A stretch of DNA of 64,000 nucleotides, taken from contig JAGCDJ010000025.1 in assembly GCA_017651185.1 (NCBI GenBank), positions 248,001 through 312,000 of the forward strand, in the 5' to 3' direction. The translations under genes were made by a program, and so were the position numbers. The DNA is from Bacteroidales bacterium. GTDB taxonomy: Bacteria; Bacteroidota; Bacteroidia; Bacteroidales; ML635J-15. The notes beneath the pieces are model-generated. The model worked only from the letters and a program-made list of their open reading frames with translations, ran no database searches and was not told the origin of the DNA. Every line of letters begins with the position of its first letter. Position 1 is the first letter of the stretch. Of this stretch, positions 55,491 to 64,000 are shown piece by piece.

Positions 55491-56312
55491 TTATTTTTTC
55501 TTTCTTTTGAATTTCTTGTACTTTCCTTCGTAACTTACGAAATATTTACCCTTTTTCAGCGGAGCAATGTCAACATTGCTGGCATTTCCTCTCATTTTTG
55601 TGTTGCCATGTGTATTGTCCACGATTATGTATTCGGTTGAACCGGTGAAGATTATTTCCTTTGCCTTCTTGTTCTGGACAATCTTTTTCAGTTCGATGAC
55701 CTCCTTGTTCGGTGATTCTAATGTAATGTCGCGGAACCTTTGGGTCTCGTCGCTGTTTATCTGGTATATTTTCAGTTTGTTTTCACCGGGCATGCATGAG
55801 AATGGAAGTGTGTATTCCTTTTCTTCTTGTCCGCCCTTGCCAATGATTGCACCTATGCGAACCCACTTGTTGGCACGGTATTGGTCAACGTAGAACGGCA
55901 TCGGAGAGATTTCGTCCTTTATTGTTAAATGTAATTTGGTTGTACCATCTTCAAGTTCGATTTTTGCAGATACCAGTTCGAATGTCGAAGCCGAAGCGAA
56001 CGCATTGCGGTTTATGATTACTGGAACGTCGGAATCTGTATACTTTATTAATAAGGTAAACTGGTCGCCAGATTTTAGTCCGTTCTTTGTGAAGTCGACA
56101 ACTATAAGACCTGTGTTGATGTCAGCATTTGCACTTCTTCCGTTAATGGTGATGCTTTGTACGCTAAATCCCGATTCCATTGATGGATTCTTTATGTATG
56201 CATTCTGCTCGTAATATATACCGCTGAACTCAAGTTCTGCAGAAAATAAACTGCCTGCTGAAACACAAGCAATTATGAAAACTAAAAATCTTTTAAATCT
56301 GTTTAAGCACAT
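55491..56312 (-). CDS. Secreted protein of unknown function
   Basis: About 273 residues. ATG 56312 (MCLNRFKRFLVFIIACVSAGSLFSA) gives a signal peptide; the frame from 56372 would read through the promoter. The mature part is beta-rich (ELEFSGIYYEQNAYIKNPS ... VQSITINGRSANADINTGLIVVDFTKNGLKSGDQFTLLIKYTD) and ends in a lysine-rich tail (KGKYFVSYEGKYKKFKRKKK). No family was recognised. It is followed by the LuxE-like gene, probably in one operon. Confidence 0.78.
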   Translation of the reverse strand: MCLNRFKRFLVFIIACVSAGSLFSAELEFSGIYYEQNAYIKNPSMESGFSVQSITINGRSANADINTGLIVVDFTKNGLKSGDQFTLLIKYTDSDVPVIINRNAFASASTFELVSAKIELEDGTTKLHLTIKDEISPMPFYVDQYRANKWVRIGAIIGKGGQEEKEYTLPFSCMPGENKLKIYQINSDETQRFRDITLESPNKEVIELKKIVQNKKAKEIIFTGSTEYIIVDNTHGNTKMRGNASNVDIAPLKKGKYFVSYEGKYKKFKRKKK

Positions 56313-56341
56313 ATGAATTTTTGTTAAGAAAAAGTTATCAA

Positions 56342-56373
56342 CAAAAGTATGCTGTTTTTTTTTATTCTGCAAA
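56342..56373 (-). promoter_or_regulatory. Promoter of the secreted-protein/LuxE-like operon
   Basis: On the minus strand: TTTG (56370-56373), 20 bases, TACTTTTG (56342-56349). A DnaA-box-like TTATCAACA (56335-56343) overlaps the start-site side, and an inverted copy (TGTTGATAA, 56449-56457) stands 105 bases away. Confidence 0.68.
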
Positions 56374-56496
56374 TTTTTTTTTGTCCCAATTTTTGCAAAT
56401 CAGCAATATATGGAGAATACGCTTCTGCTATGCTTGATATTTGAAATCTGTTGATAAAAAATATCTGCTACTCATATCCCTATTGGAAAGTAGAAG

Positions 56497-56504
56497 TAAA
56501 TTTG
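56497..56504 (+). promoter_or_regulatory. -7 element of MORN-repeat gene
   Basis: TAAATTTG, 25 bases before ATG 56530, divergent from the promoter at 56342. Confidence 0.5.
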
Positions 56505-56529
56505 TTGGTTTGTAATTTTATAGGTAAAA

Positions 56530-58353
56530 ATGAAGATACGCTTTCTTTTATCGGTCATGGCGGTTGTCGCTTTTTTGTCGGCATCTGCACAGGAATATAC
56601 CCAGGAAAAGATTCTCTACAAGAATGGCAACACAAAGGAGGAGGGATCCTTGTATCTCGGTCTGCGTTTCGGCACATGGAAATTCTATACGCCCGAAGGC
56701 AAGTTGGCTGCAACAACCGACTTCTACAAGGATATGCTTCATGGTGAAAACACAACGTACTACGACAACGGCAACAAGCACGAAATGTACAATTACCGTG
56801 CTAACAGTCGCCATGGTGCCTGCGAAGAGTACTACGAGAACGGTAAGCCAAAACTAAAGGGTTTCTACAACAGCAATGTGCGCGACAGTATCTGGCAACT
56901 TTACTACGATAATGGCAACCAGCAGTCGGAAATAGTCTACAAGGATGGTAAGGTGGTAAGCATCAATAAGTTTTATACTAGGGACGGCAAGCAGACAGTT
57001 ACTGGTGGAAACGGTTCGATGATAAATTATTACGACAGCGGTGCAAAGAATTCGGAAGGCAACATAAAGAATGGCGTTGAGGATGGCAAGTGGACATACT
57101 ACCACGAAAACGGCAAGAAGAAATCGGAAGGTACATTTGCTTCGGGCGAACGCGTAGGCGAATGGAATGAATGGTACGACAACGGTCAGTTAAAGACCGA
57201 AATCAACTACGAAAACGGTCTCAACACATTCTGGACACGCACTGGCACAAAGGAGATGGAAGGCGTAATGGCCGACGGCAAGCGCGACAAGACATGGACC
57301 TACTGGTATCGCTCGGGCAAGGTTCGTAGTGTGAACAATTACAAGATGGATGTGCGCGATGGGCTTCAGACCAAATACTTCGAGAACGGACAGAAGGAAT
57401 CGGAAATGACCTACATCGATGGAAAACTGAATGGCGAAGCGCATTTCTGGCTCGAAAATGGTCAGCCAGACATCGATGGAAACTTCAAGGACGATTTGCA
57501 GGAAGGAAAGTGGACGTACTGGCGCAAGGACGGAAAAAAAGGCAACGAAGGAAACTACTCGAAAGGCAAGATGGACGGTCGTTGGACTTACTGGTACTCA
57601 AATGGTCAGGTATGGAAAGAAGTTGATTATACCGCAGGATTAAGGTCGGGAGCATGGAATATCTTTTTCGAGAACGGACAGAAATTCCGTGTTGGTCAGT
57701 ACGAAAACGATGAGGAGACTGGTCTTTGGACCGAATGGAACGAGGACGGAGTGATGGTACTCCGTGGCAACTACAAGAACGGCATCATGGAAGGCAAGTG
57801 GGAGGCATGGCACGACAATGGCAATAAGAAGTCGGTCGTTGAATACAGCAACGGACTGCTTTGCGGAAGAAACGATTTCTGGTTCGAGAACGGTAAACCG
57901 CAGTTCGAAGAAACTTACAAGATCACCGATTCAAAGAATGGCGAAGGCAAGACATCAGTTCTTCATGGTGAATATAAGAACTATAACATCCGTGGCGTTG
58001 AGATGATTAGCGGAACCTACAACATGGGTAAACGTAACGGCAAATTCACTTACCGCAATGCAAACGGCGGAGTAATAAAGGTCGAGAACTACAAGAACGA
58101 CAAACCCGACGGCAAATGGCAGGAGTTTTACGACTTTGGCGGACTGAAAACCGAAACCAACTATCGTGACGGCATGAAGGAAGGTAAGTTCACCCGTTAC
58201 GACCAGCGTGGCAACGTAACTTTCCAGTCGAAGTTCCTTGGCAACCGCCAGGTGGAAATAATAGTTGACGACAACCCAAATCTGCCACAGAACAAGCAGA
58301 AAGCACCGCAAGCAAATCCGCAGAATACGCGTAGCGGAAGTTATAAACGATAA
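56530..58353 (+). CDS. Large secreted MORN-repeat protein
   Basis: 607 residues. A signal peptide (MKIRFLLSVMAVVAFLSASAQ) is followed by about twenty MORN/YwqK-type units of 22-24 residues (about 25-570), with the pattern GxWxxYxxNGxxxxExxYxxG, for example GKWTYYHENGKKKSEGTFASGERVGEWNEWYDNGQ. The C-terminus is low-complexity (NNPNLPQNKQKAPQANPQNT). Function is unknown; the repeated hairpins likely make a long stacked beta structure. Database names of antitoxin type are unsupported. The same repeat builds the lipoprotein at 18842. Confidence 0.9.
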   Translation: MKIRFLLSVMAVVAFLSASAQEYTQEKILYKNGNTKEEGSLYLGLRFGTWKFYTPEGKLAATTDFYKDMLHGENTTYYDNGNKHEMYNYRANSRHGACEEYYENGKPKLKGFYNSNVRDSIWQLYYDNGNQQSEIVYKDGKVVSINKFYTRDGKQTVTGGNGSMINYYDSGAKNSEGNIKNGVEDGKWTYYHENGKKKSEGTFASGERVGEWNEWYDNGQLKTEINYENGLNTFWTRTGTKEMEGVMADGKRDKTWTYWYRSGKVRSVNNYKMDVRDGLQTKYFENGQKESEMTYIDGKLNGEAHFWLENGQPDIDGNFKDDLQEGKWTYWRKDGKKGNEGNYSKGKMDGRWTYWYSNGQVWKEVDYTAGLRSGAWNIFFENGQKFRVGQYENDEETGLWTEWNEDGVMVLRGNYKNGIMEGKWEAWHDNGNKKSVVEYSNGLLCGRNDFWFENGKPQFEETYKITDSKNGEGKTSVLHGEYKNYNIRGVEMISGTYNMGKRNGKFTYRNANGGVIKVENYKNDKPDGKWQEFYDFGGLKTETNYRDGMKEGKFTRYDQRGNVTFQSKFLGNRQVEIIVDDNPNLPQNKQKAPQANPQNTRSGSYKR

Positions 58354-58354
58354 T

Positions 58355-58391
58355 ATTTGTAGTGGCGCAATGCATTGCGCCTCCTACAAAT
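58355..58391. repeat. TTGTAG-family palindrome before glyS
   Basis: ATTTGTAG (58355-58362) with CTACAAAT (58384-58391), and an inner GGCGCAATG/CATTGCGCC arm. No T-run follows, so it is unlikely to terminate strongly. Confidence 0.75.
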
Positions 58392-58432
58392 ATAAATAAC
58401 AATAGAAACATTTTTAAAAACAACATAACAAA

Positions 58433-59971
58433 ATGACACAGGAAGATTTATTCAAGAAAATCGTATCGCACTGCAAGGAATACGGATTCATATTTCAATC
58501 ATCGGAACTGTACGACGGACTGAGCGCAGTTTACGACTATGGACAGAATGGCGTTGAACTCAAGAACAACATCAAGGAATACTGGTGGAAGGCAATGGTT
58601 CAACTCAACGAGGAAGTCGTTGGTCTCGACTCGGCAATATTCATGCACCCAACAATCTGGAAGGCTTCGGGACACGTAGATGCATTCAACGACCCGCTAA
58701 TCGACAACAAGGACTCAAAGAAACGCTACCGCGCCGATGTCCTCATCGAAGACCATATCGAAAAGTTCAACGACAAGATTAACAAGGAAGTAGAAAAGGC
58801 TCGCAAGCGTTTCGGCGATGCTTTCAACGAGGAACAGTTCCGTAGCACCAATCAGCGCGTTCTCGACTATCAGGCAAAGATGGACGCTGTGAAGGCTCGC
58901 TTTGTGAAGGCATTGGAAGACAACGACCTTGACGGCATTCGCCAGATAATCATCGACGAAGGTATTGTTTGCCCGATTTCGGGGACCAAGAACTGGACAG
59001 AAGTTCGTCAGTTCAACCTTATGTTCGACACCAAGTTAGGTTCGGTTGCCGAAGGTGCAAACACCATTTATCTCCGTCCCGAAACTGCACAGGGAATTTT
59101 CGTTAACTACCTCAACGTGCAGAAGACTGGCCGTATGAAGATTCCGTTTGGTATCGCTCAGATTGGTAAGGCATTCCGCAATGAGATTGTTGCACGTCAG
59201 TTCATTTTCCGTATGCGCGAATTCGAGCAGATGGAAATGCAGTACTTCGTAAAGCCTGGTACCGAACTTGACTGGTTTGAAAAGTGGCGCGAAAAACGCC
59301 TGAAATGGCACAAGGCTCTCGGCATGGGCGACAACAAGTACCGCTGGCACAAGCACGACAAGTTGGCTCACTATGCTAATGCTGCCTACGACATCGAGTT
59401 CGACTTCCCGTTCGGATTCAAGGAGATTGAAGGAATTCACTCACGTACCAACTTTGACTTGTCGCAACACCAACAGTTCTCGGGTAAGAAGATCCAGTAC
59501 TTCGACAACGAGGCAAACGAAGGTTACACTCCATACGTTGTGGAAACCTCTATCGGTCTCGACCGTATGTTCCTGTCGGTTATCTCATCGGCATACTGCG
59601 AAGAGCAGGTTGGCGACGAAACTCGCGTAGTGCTTCGTATTCCTGCACCATTGGCACCAGTTAAGGTCGCCGTTTTACCATTGGTAAAGAAGGATGGTTT
59701 GCCAGAATTGGCCGAAAAGATTATGAACCGCTTGAAACTCAACCTCAACTGCCAGTACGAGGAAAAGGATTCCATCGGCAAGCGTTATCGTCGTCAGGAT
59801 GCAATCGGAACACCATTCTGCATTACTGTTGACCACCAGTCAGCAGAGGATGGCACCGTAACACTCCGTCATCGTGACACCATGGAGCAGGAGCGTGTTT
59901 CTATTGATGACATTGAGCGCATTGTTACCGAAAAGTGCGACATCAAGAATTTGCTCAGACAGTTGATGTAA
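58433..59971 (+). CDS. glyS: Glycyl-tRNA synthetase (single-chain class II)
   Basis: Attaches glycine to tRNA-Gly. 512 residues of the homodimeric type (also called glyQS) rather than the alpha/beta split form. Class II motifs are present: motif 2 around QIGKAFRNEIVARQFIFRMREFEQMEMQ and motif 3 around YVVETSIGLDRMFLSVISSAY. The YLRPETAQGIFVNY block is typical of this type. A C-terminal anticodon-binding domain (about 395-510) follows (KVAVLPLVKKDGLPELAEKIMNRL). It lies after the MORN-repeat gene with a palindromic repeat between. Confidence 0.97.
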   Translation: MTQEDLFKKIVSHCKEYGFIFQSSELYDGLSAVYDYGQNGVELKNNIKEYWWKAMVQLNEEVVGLDSAIFMHPTIWKASGHVDAFNDPLIDNKDSKKRYRADVLIEDHIEKFNDKINKEVEKARKRFGDAFNEEQFRSTNQRVLDYQAKMDAVKARFVKALEDNDLDGIRQIIIDEGIVCPISGTKNWTEVRQFNLMFDTKLGSVAEGANTIYLRPETAQGIFVNYLNVQKTGRMKIPFGIAQIGKAFRNEIVARQFIFRMREFEQMEMQYFVKPGTELDWFEKWREKRLKWHKALGMGDNKYRWHKHDKLAHYANAAYDIEFDFPFGFKEIEGIHSRTNFDLSQHQQFSGKKIQYFDNEANEGYTPYVVETSIGLDRMFLSVISSAYCEEQVGDETRVVLRIPAPLAPVKVAVLPLVKKDGLPELAEKIMNRLKLNLNCQYEEKDSIGKRYRRQDAIGTPFCITVDHQSAEDGTVTLRHRDTMEQERVSIDDIERIVTEKCDIKNLLRQLM

Positions 59972-59986
59972 CTATACTCTCCCTGT

Positions 59987-60073
59987 CATTCCACATGTCA
60001 GAACAATAACGCGATACGGAACGAGGAGCGTAGTATTGTTCGACTGTGCGGAATCTCCCACATTTCTGGAATG
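59987..60073. repeat. Imperfect palindromic element after glyS
   Basis: Outer arms CATTCCA (59987-59993) and TGGAATG (60067-60073); inner arms GAACAATA (60001-60008) and TATTGTTC (60034-60041). It could be a short mobile palindrome or a remnant of one. Confidence 0.55.
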
Positions 60074-60090
60074 ATAGTTTGGAACAATAC

Positions 60091-60121
60091 AAAAAAAGGC
60101 GGAATTTCTCCGCCTTTTTTT
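60091..60121. terminator. Bidirectional terminator between glyS and the subtilisin gene
   Basis: A-run plus GGCGGA (60098-60103) pairs with TCCGCC (60109-60114) plus T-run, perfect over 13 bases. Confidence 0.92.
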
Positions 60122-60138
60122 ATGTTCAGTAACCTGAT

Positions 60139-62928
60139 TTACTTTTCTATAACAACTCGCTTTGTCCAAACATTGTTGCCGGAGATTATTCTTACGAAGT
60201 AAACTCCAGAATTGGCATTGCAGTTGAAAACGATTTCGGAGTTGTCGTCTGCATTGACTTCGCGGGTTTCGATTATTGAACCGTTAGTGTTTATAATCTG
60301 GCATGTAACCTTTCCTTCGATTGAACCCAAACCAACAGTAAACATTCCGTTTGTCGGGTTAGGGTATACCGAAATCGCTTTAGCAACTTCGTCCTCTACA
60401 GCAGCTGCTGCGTCTTGAGTTGCCGAAATCGTGCGTGTTATTCCTCCTCCCGAAACAGTGATGGTTGCAGTGCGCTGCGAAGTAGAAGTGTTTGCAGCTG
60501 CGACTGCTGTGATAGTTCCGTTGTTTGAACCCGAAGCAGGACTTATTGTCAACCAGTTTGCCGATGAGGTTGCTGTCCATGTGGTGTTGCTTGTAACGGC
60601 AATGCTCTTGCTTTCGCCTGAGTTTGCAAAGTTAAGTGTTGTCGGGGAGACGGTGAGGTTATAACTTGGAGTGGTAGGTTGCGAGACAACAATGTCGTCG
60701 ATGAAGAATGCAAATACGTCGCTAGATACGCACATTATTGCAATATACTTTGTCTGTCCTGCGTATGATGAAAGGTCGTAAGTATATTGTGTCCATTCTA
60801 CAGGAGCAGATACGCTTGTTGATGCAGAACCTGCAAGATAGGCGGTGAACGAAGTGTTGTTGCTGGAAATGCCGACCTTGAATTGCTCCAAACCGTAACT
60901 ATTGTTTGCCGAGCGTGCCCAGAACGAGAATGTTGTCCCGTTTGTAATTGATATTGCAGGGGTGATGAACCAGTCGTTGTTTGGTGGTGTTGTGGCATAC
61001 ATACAGCAACCGAATTTTGTGCCACCATGCGAGGTGAAACTGCTTGCTAATCCATTTTCAAAAGCAATAAAAGAACCAGTATATCCTTGGTTAGTGAAAG
61101 TTACATCTCGAATTCCACCAGTCGCCGAGCCATCGCCATCGTAGGTCGTACATGGTGAGAACTGGTCGACTGCCCATGACGTGCATGCTTCAAAGTCGTA
61201 TGTAAACGAATTTGTCGTTCCGCCGCCACCGTTATTTCCTGCTTGAGTTACGGATATTGTTTGGGACGATACATTGTTTCCCGAAATGGTAATTGTTGCT
61301 GTACGCTGTGATGTCGCTGTGTTTGCTGATGCGACTGCTGTGATGGTTCCGTTGTTTGAACCTGATGCGGGACTAATTGTCAACCAATTTGCCGAAGATG
61401 TTGCAGTCCATGAAATGTTGCTTGTTACACTTATGGTCTTGCTTTCTCCTGCTGCAGTGTAGTTTAGCGATGACGGAGAAACCGAAAGAGTATTGGAACT
61501 GCTGTTGTACGACTGTGCGCATTGTACTGCTGCGTATGCGTTGATGTAAACGTTGTTGTCGATTGTGTTTGAACCGCTTGCGAGGGAAGTTCCAGTGGAT
61601 ATCAAGCATTCTTTTGCCTGTGCTGGAGTTATATTAGGATATGCCGATGCCAGAAGTCCGCACAATCCTGCTGTGATAGGAGTTGCCATTGAAGTTCCCT
61701 GCATTCCATCGTAGTATTGATTGTTTACCAATGAGAGGCCAAACAAGCGAAGCATCTGTGATTTACAATATGTTGTACTTAAAATGTTAGGCATATACTC
61801 CTGATTCTGGTATATTACAAAACCACCGGGAGCAGCTACGTCAGCACGACCAGTTCCGTATTGAGAGAAACTTGAAAGTTTACCATTGCTATTTACCGAA
61901 GCAACGCCTATTACAAAAGAATATCCTGCAGGATAGTTGATGCTGTTGTCCGAGTCGCCTTCGTTTCCTGCTGCTGCAACGAGTATTACACCATTGTTAT
62001 AACAAGTTTGTAGAGCGTTGCGCTCTGCATAAGATTGTCCTGTGCTACCAAACGACATGCTTATAACCTTTGCACCATTGTTAGCAGCCCATGTAATGCC
62101 ATTAGAGCAATAGTACAATTCATCGTCGTTGTTTGCTGCGCGAACACCCATAAGGGTAACACCGCCACCTATAGAACTGATACCTACGCCATTGTTGTTG
62201 ATTGCACCTACAAGACCGGCGCAGTGTGTTCCATGCGACCAGTCGTAAGCAGGACAGTTGTTGTTGTTGTACAAGTCATCTTCAGAGCATGTTGTTGATT
62301 GAGAAACAGATGTTGGCGGTGCGGAATTGCCTACAGATTGCGTTCCTGTAGCAAACGAACACATATTGGATGACGATATCTGCAAGTCTGGATGTGCGCC
62401 CCAAACTGCATTGTCGACAATGGCAACCTTTACCGATGATGAACCCTGCTGTATGTCCCATGCCTGCGGTGCTTTTATCATTTCGAGGTGCCACTTGAAG
62501 TTGTATTGTATACCATACAGTGACGATGATGTATAATACGGGTCGTTGTAGGTTGTCTTCCTTGTGTAGTAGGGAACCATTTCGGCGTACTCAACATCAT
62601 CAAGCATTTCAAGTTCCTTGATGAACAATGCAATGTTCTGAGCATCGTTAAATTCCAACCTTATTATTCTTTCAAGTTGCGGGTCGTTGAATACATACAG
62701 AGGTCTTGTTATGAGTGTAACTCCGTAACGTTCAAACATTTCGGTGAATTCTGCAGGCATCTCGTCAAAGTCGATGGAAGTGTTTTCGTTAACCTTGATT
62801 TTGAAGTCGTAATCGTCGTTGAACTTGAAGTACAGGTGACCATCGATGTAGCCCTTGTTGATGGTCTGGGCATTCAGAGCACCAAACATGCACAGCAAGA
62901 TTGAGATTAGTAATGTAAATTTTCTCAT
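60139..62928 (-). CDS. T9SS-secreted subtilisin-like serine protease with BACON domains
   Basis: Secreted S8 peptidase, 929 residues. Signal peptide (1-20), a propeptide-like part (about 22-125), then the catalytic domain (about 140-465) with an intact triad: Asp172 in AIVDNAVWG, His232 in SHGTHCAG, Ser413 in QGTSMATP, plus Asn322 in AAAGNEGD. A first BACON domain (about 475-560), a jelly-roll/anchor-J-like domain (about 575-750), a second BACON domain nearly repeating the first, and a T9SS type A sorting domain starting at VYPNPTNGMF complete it. It is probably surface-exposed or released to digest protein. Confidence 0.95.
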   Translation of the reverse strand: MRKFTLLISILLCMFGALNAQTINKGYIDGHLYFKFNDDYDFKIKVNENTSIDFDEMPAEFTEMFERYGVTLITRPLYVFNDPQLERIIRLEFNDAQNIALFIKELEMLDDVEYAEMVPYYTRKTTYNDPYYTSSSLYGIQYNFKWHLEMIKAPQAWDIQQGSSSVKVAIVDNAVWGAHPDLQISSSNMCSFATGTQSVGNSAPPTSVSQSTTCSEDDLYNNNNCPAYDWSHGTHCAGLVGAINNNGVGISSIGGGVTLMGVRAANNDDELYYCSNGITWAANNGAKVISMSFGSTGQSYAERNALQTCYNNGVILVAAAGNEGDSDNSINYPAGYSFVIGVASVNSNGKLSSFSQYGTGRADVAAPGGFVIYQNQEYMPNILSTTYCKSQMLRLFGLSLVNNQYYDGMQGTSMATPITAGLCGLLASAYPNITPAQAKECLISTGTSLASGSNTIDNNVYINAYAAVQCAQSYNSSSNTLSVSPSSLNYTAAGESKTISVTSNISWTATSSANWLTISPASGSNNGTITAVASANTATSQRTATITISGNNVSSQTISVTQAGNNGGGGTTNSFTYDFEACTSWAVDQFSPCTTYDGDGSATGGIRDVTFTNQGYTGSFIAFENGLASSFTSHGGTKFGCCMYATTPPNNDWFITPAISITNGTTFSFWARSANNSYGLEQFKVGISSNNTSFTAYLAGSASTSVSAPVEWTQYTYDLSSYAGQTKYIAIMCVSSDVFAFFIDDIVVSQPTTPSYNLTVSPTTLNFANSGESKSIAVTSNTTWTATSSANWLTISPASGSNNGTITAVAAANTSTSQRTATITVSGGGITRTISATQDAAAAVEDEVAKAISVYPNPTNGMFTVGLGSIEGKVTCQIINTNGSIIETREVNADDNSEIVFNCNANSGVYFVRIISGNNVWTKRVVIEK

Positions 62929-62949
62929 CCGTTTAAATTTTTAATTCGT

Positions 62950-62991
62950 GGACTTCATGTTTTTCTTTTAATCAGTCACTCCGTGAAGTCC
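62950..62991 (-). promoter_or_regulatory. Hairpin in the leader of the subtilisin mRNA
   Basis: GGACTTCA (62950-62957) and TGAAGTCC (62984-62991) form an 8-bp stem 20 or so bases before the start codon. A TATTTTTG element (minus strand, 63020-63027) stands upstream. A regulatory role is possible, but only structure is seen. Confidence 0.45.
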
Positions 62992-63019
62992 GCTTGCGGT
63001 AGCGACGATTGTAAGCGAA

Positions 63020-63027
63020 CAAAAATA
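63020..63027 (-). promoter_or_regulatory. -7 element of the subtilisin gene
   Basis: Plus-strand CAAAAATA reads TATTTTTG on the minus strand, 91 bases before the ATG at 62928. Confidence 0.5.
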
Positions 63028-63102
63028 GTAAAAAAGGTTTTCAGTTAGAGGGAAAAAACTTGCCAGCTTATAAAATTAGACTTTGGGTTGCTATAATAAA
63101 AG

Positions 63103-63129
63103 AAAAGGCGGATACAAGTCCGCCTTTTT
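63103..63129. terminator. Terminator of the edge-truncated T9SS gene
   Basis: AAAAGGCGGA (63103-63112) and TCCGCCTTTT (63119-63128) are exact inverted repeats with flanking A/T runs; near-copy of the hairpin at 60091. Confidence 0.9.
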
Positions 63130-63148
63130 ACATAAGAAATTATACTTA

Positions 63149-64000
63149 CTAGTTTTCTATTACAACGCGTTCGGTCCAAGTCTTGTTTCCATAAATTACT
63201 CTTACGAAGTAAACTCCTGCAGGAAGATTGTAGTCGAATAAAATTTCAGAATTGCTATCTGCATTAACCTCACGAGTTTCAATAATAGAACCGCTTGCAT
63301 TTGCAATCTGGCAGGTTACATCTCCTTCAATCGATTCCATCGACAAGGTGAACATACCGTTGTTCGGATTCGGGTAAACTGCGATTGAACCTGCTTCAAG
63401 CATATCGGCAGCATTCAAACGAGTGAATGTTACGCTGAATGTCATGTCGGACATTACAGGTTCAAATGTGTAAGTGAAACCTGACAACTGTTCTTCGGTA
63501 AGTTCCACCTCGTTGCCATCAATTGAGAGAACATCAATTTGGTAGTTTTCGTCAGGAGTGATTACAAATGCAGGTGTTGAACCTTCTTCCGCATTAACCC
63601 AGGTTATTTCTTCACCATTGTAGGTAACGGTTCCGTGTTCGCCAGCATTAACAGTGATTGTATATTGCATTCGTACAAATGTAACAGTCATAATCATATT
63701 AGCAGTAACAGCGTCGAATGTGTAAACATTTTCATCATCAACTTCTCCGTCAAATACAACATCAGCACCTTCTTCGGCTTCGCCAATTGTAATACCTGCA
63801 ATCATGTAACCTTCCGCAGGAATGATTGTGAATTCCGGAGTTGCTCCTTCTGCCACTGTAACTGTTTCATAATCTTCAAGTTCGTTGCCTTCGTATGTTA
63901 CGGTACCATTTCCTTCAATGTGAACCAGAATTGTGTAGGTATTGATTGTGAAGTTTGCAACCAAGGTTCTGTCGGCTGTTGCTGTGAACGTGTATTCTGC
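63149..64000 (-). CDS. T9SS-secreted repeat protein, partial at window edge
   Basis: The frame is open to base 64000, beginning AEYTFTATADRTLVANF, so the TTG at 63964 is not a start and the gene runs on outside. The visible 283 residues hold at least two copies of a small beta-repeat of the divergent InlB/bacterial-repeat type (TYTILVHIEGNGTVTYEGNE ... FTIIPAEGYMIAGITIG, and YTITVNAGEHGTVTYNGEE ... FVITPDENYQIDVLSIDG), ending in a T9SS type A sorting domain (VYPNPNNGMFTLSMESIEGD to VVIEN) close to that of the neighbouring subtilisin. Secreted; function unknown. Confidence 0.88.
   Translation of the reverse strand, partial: AEYTFTATADRTLVANFTINTYTILVHIEGNGTVTYEGNELEDYETVTVAEGATPEFTIIPAEGYMIAGITIGEAEEGADVVFDGEVDDENVYTFDAVTANMIMTVTFVRMQYTITVNAGEHGTVTYNGEEITWVNAEEGSTPAFVITPDENYQIDVLSIDGNEVELTEEQLSGFTYTFEPVMSDMTFSVTFTRLNAADMLEAGSIAVYPNPNNGMFTLSMESIEGDVTCQIANASGSIIETREVNADSNSEILFDYNLPAGVYFVRVIYGNKTWTERVVIEN

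Overview
The window looks like a chromosomal segment of a Bacteroidota bacterium, most likely a gut- or rumen-type member of the Bacteroidales. This rests on several signs seen directly: secreted proteins ending in type IX secretion (T9SS) C-terminal sorting domains, an adjacent ssb-gldE-gldD cluster, Listeria/Bacteroides-type repeat proteins, many start sites preceded by the Bacteroidota promoter element TAnnTTTG (several with TTTG about 19 bases upstream), outer-membrane barrels ending in Phe, and BACON domains. No insertion sequence, prophage, CRISPR array or rRNA operon was seen. The species cannot be named from the sequence alone.

Layout. 1-10.9 kb: two tandem giant surface proteins (the first cut by the window edge). 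11-14.2 kb: ssb, gldE, gldD and a phosphopantetheinyl transferase. 14.3-17.7 kb: small envelope genes, including a secreted zinc-ribbon/OmpA protein and a gene whose signal peptide is out of frame by one base. 18-23.7 kb: upp, a MORN lipoprotein, an M16 peptidase and an AtoE-type transporter. 23.8-27.4 kb (minus): an operon of ftsE, a P4-type acid phosphatase, a polytopic membrane protein and a GNAT enzyme. 27.6-32.6 kb: a large TPR protein and an outer-membrane barrel. 32.7 kb: initiator tRNA. 33.1-40 kb: a compact six-gene run described below. 40-54 kb (minus): radical SAM, CPBP protease, ribD, TPR, prfA, purM, a propeller/barrel protein, a porin-like protein, a DMT transporter and dnaA. 54.5-64 kb: a LuxE-like synthetase, a MORN-repeat protein, glyS, a T9SS subtilisin and a second edge-truncated T9SS protein.

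The most interesting unit is 33.1-40.0 kb. A Na/phosphate cotransporter with a PhoU tail is followed, almost without gaps, by an RsbW-like ATP-binding protein, a membrane-anchored dCache-HAMP-PP2C (SpoIIE/RsbU-like) phosphatase, an STAS protein (RsbV-like), a stand-alone RelA/SpoT-type (p)ppGpp synthetase, and a protein fusing a SpoT-type HD hydrolase domain to an aminoglycoside-phosphotransferase-like kinase. A strong bidirectional terminator closes the run. This suggests a sensory partner-switch wired to alarmone synthesis and breakdown, with no sigma factor in sight. That functional link is an inference.

The non-coding DNA is also structured. There is a family of short palindromes flanked by TTGTAG-like ends, a two-copy composite element (13-bp palindrome plus an A/T-rich array) in opposite orientations, a nested triple palindrome overlapping the end of the phosphopantetheinyl transferase gene, and several clear terminators.
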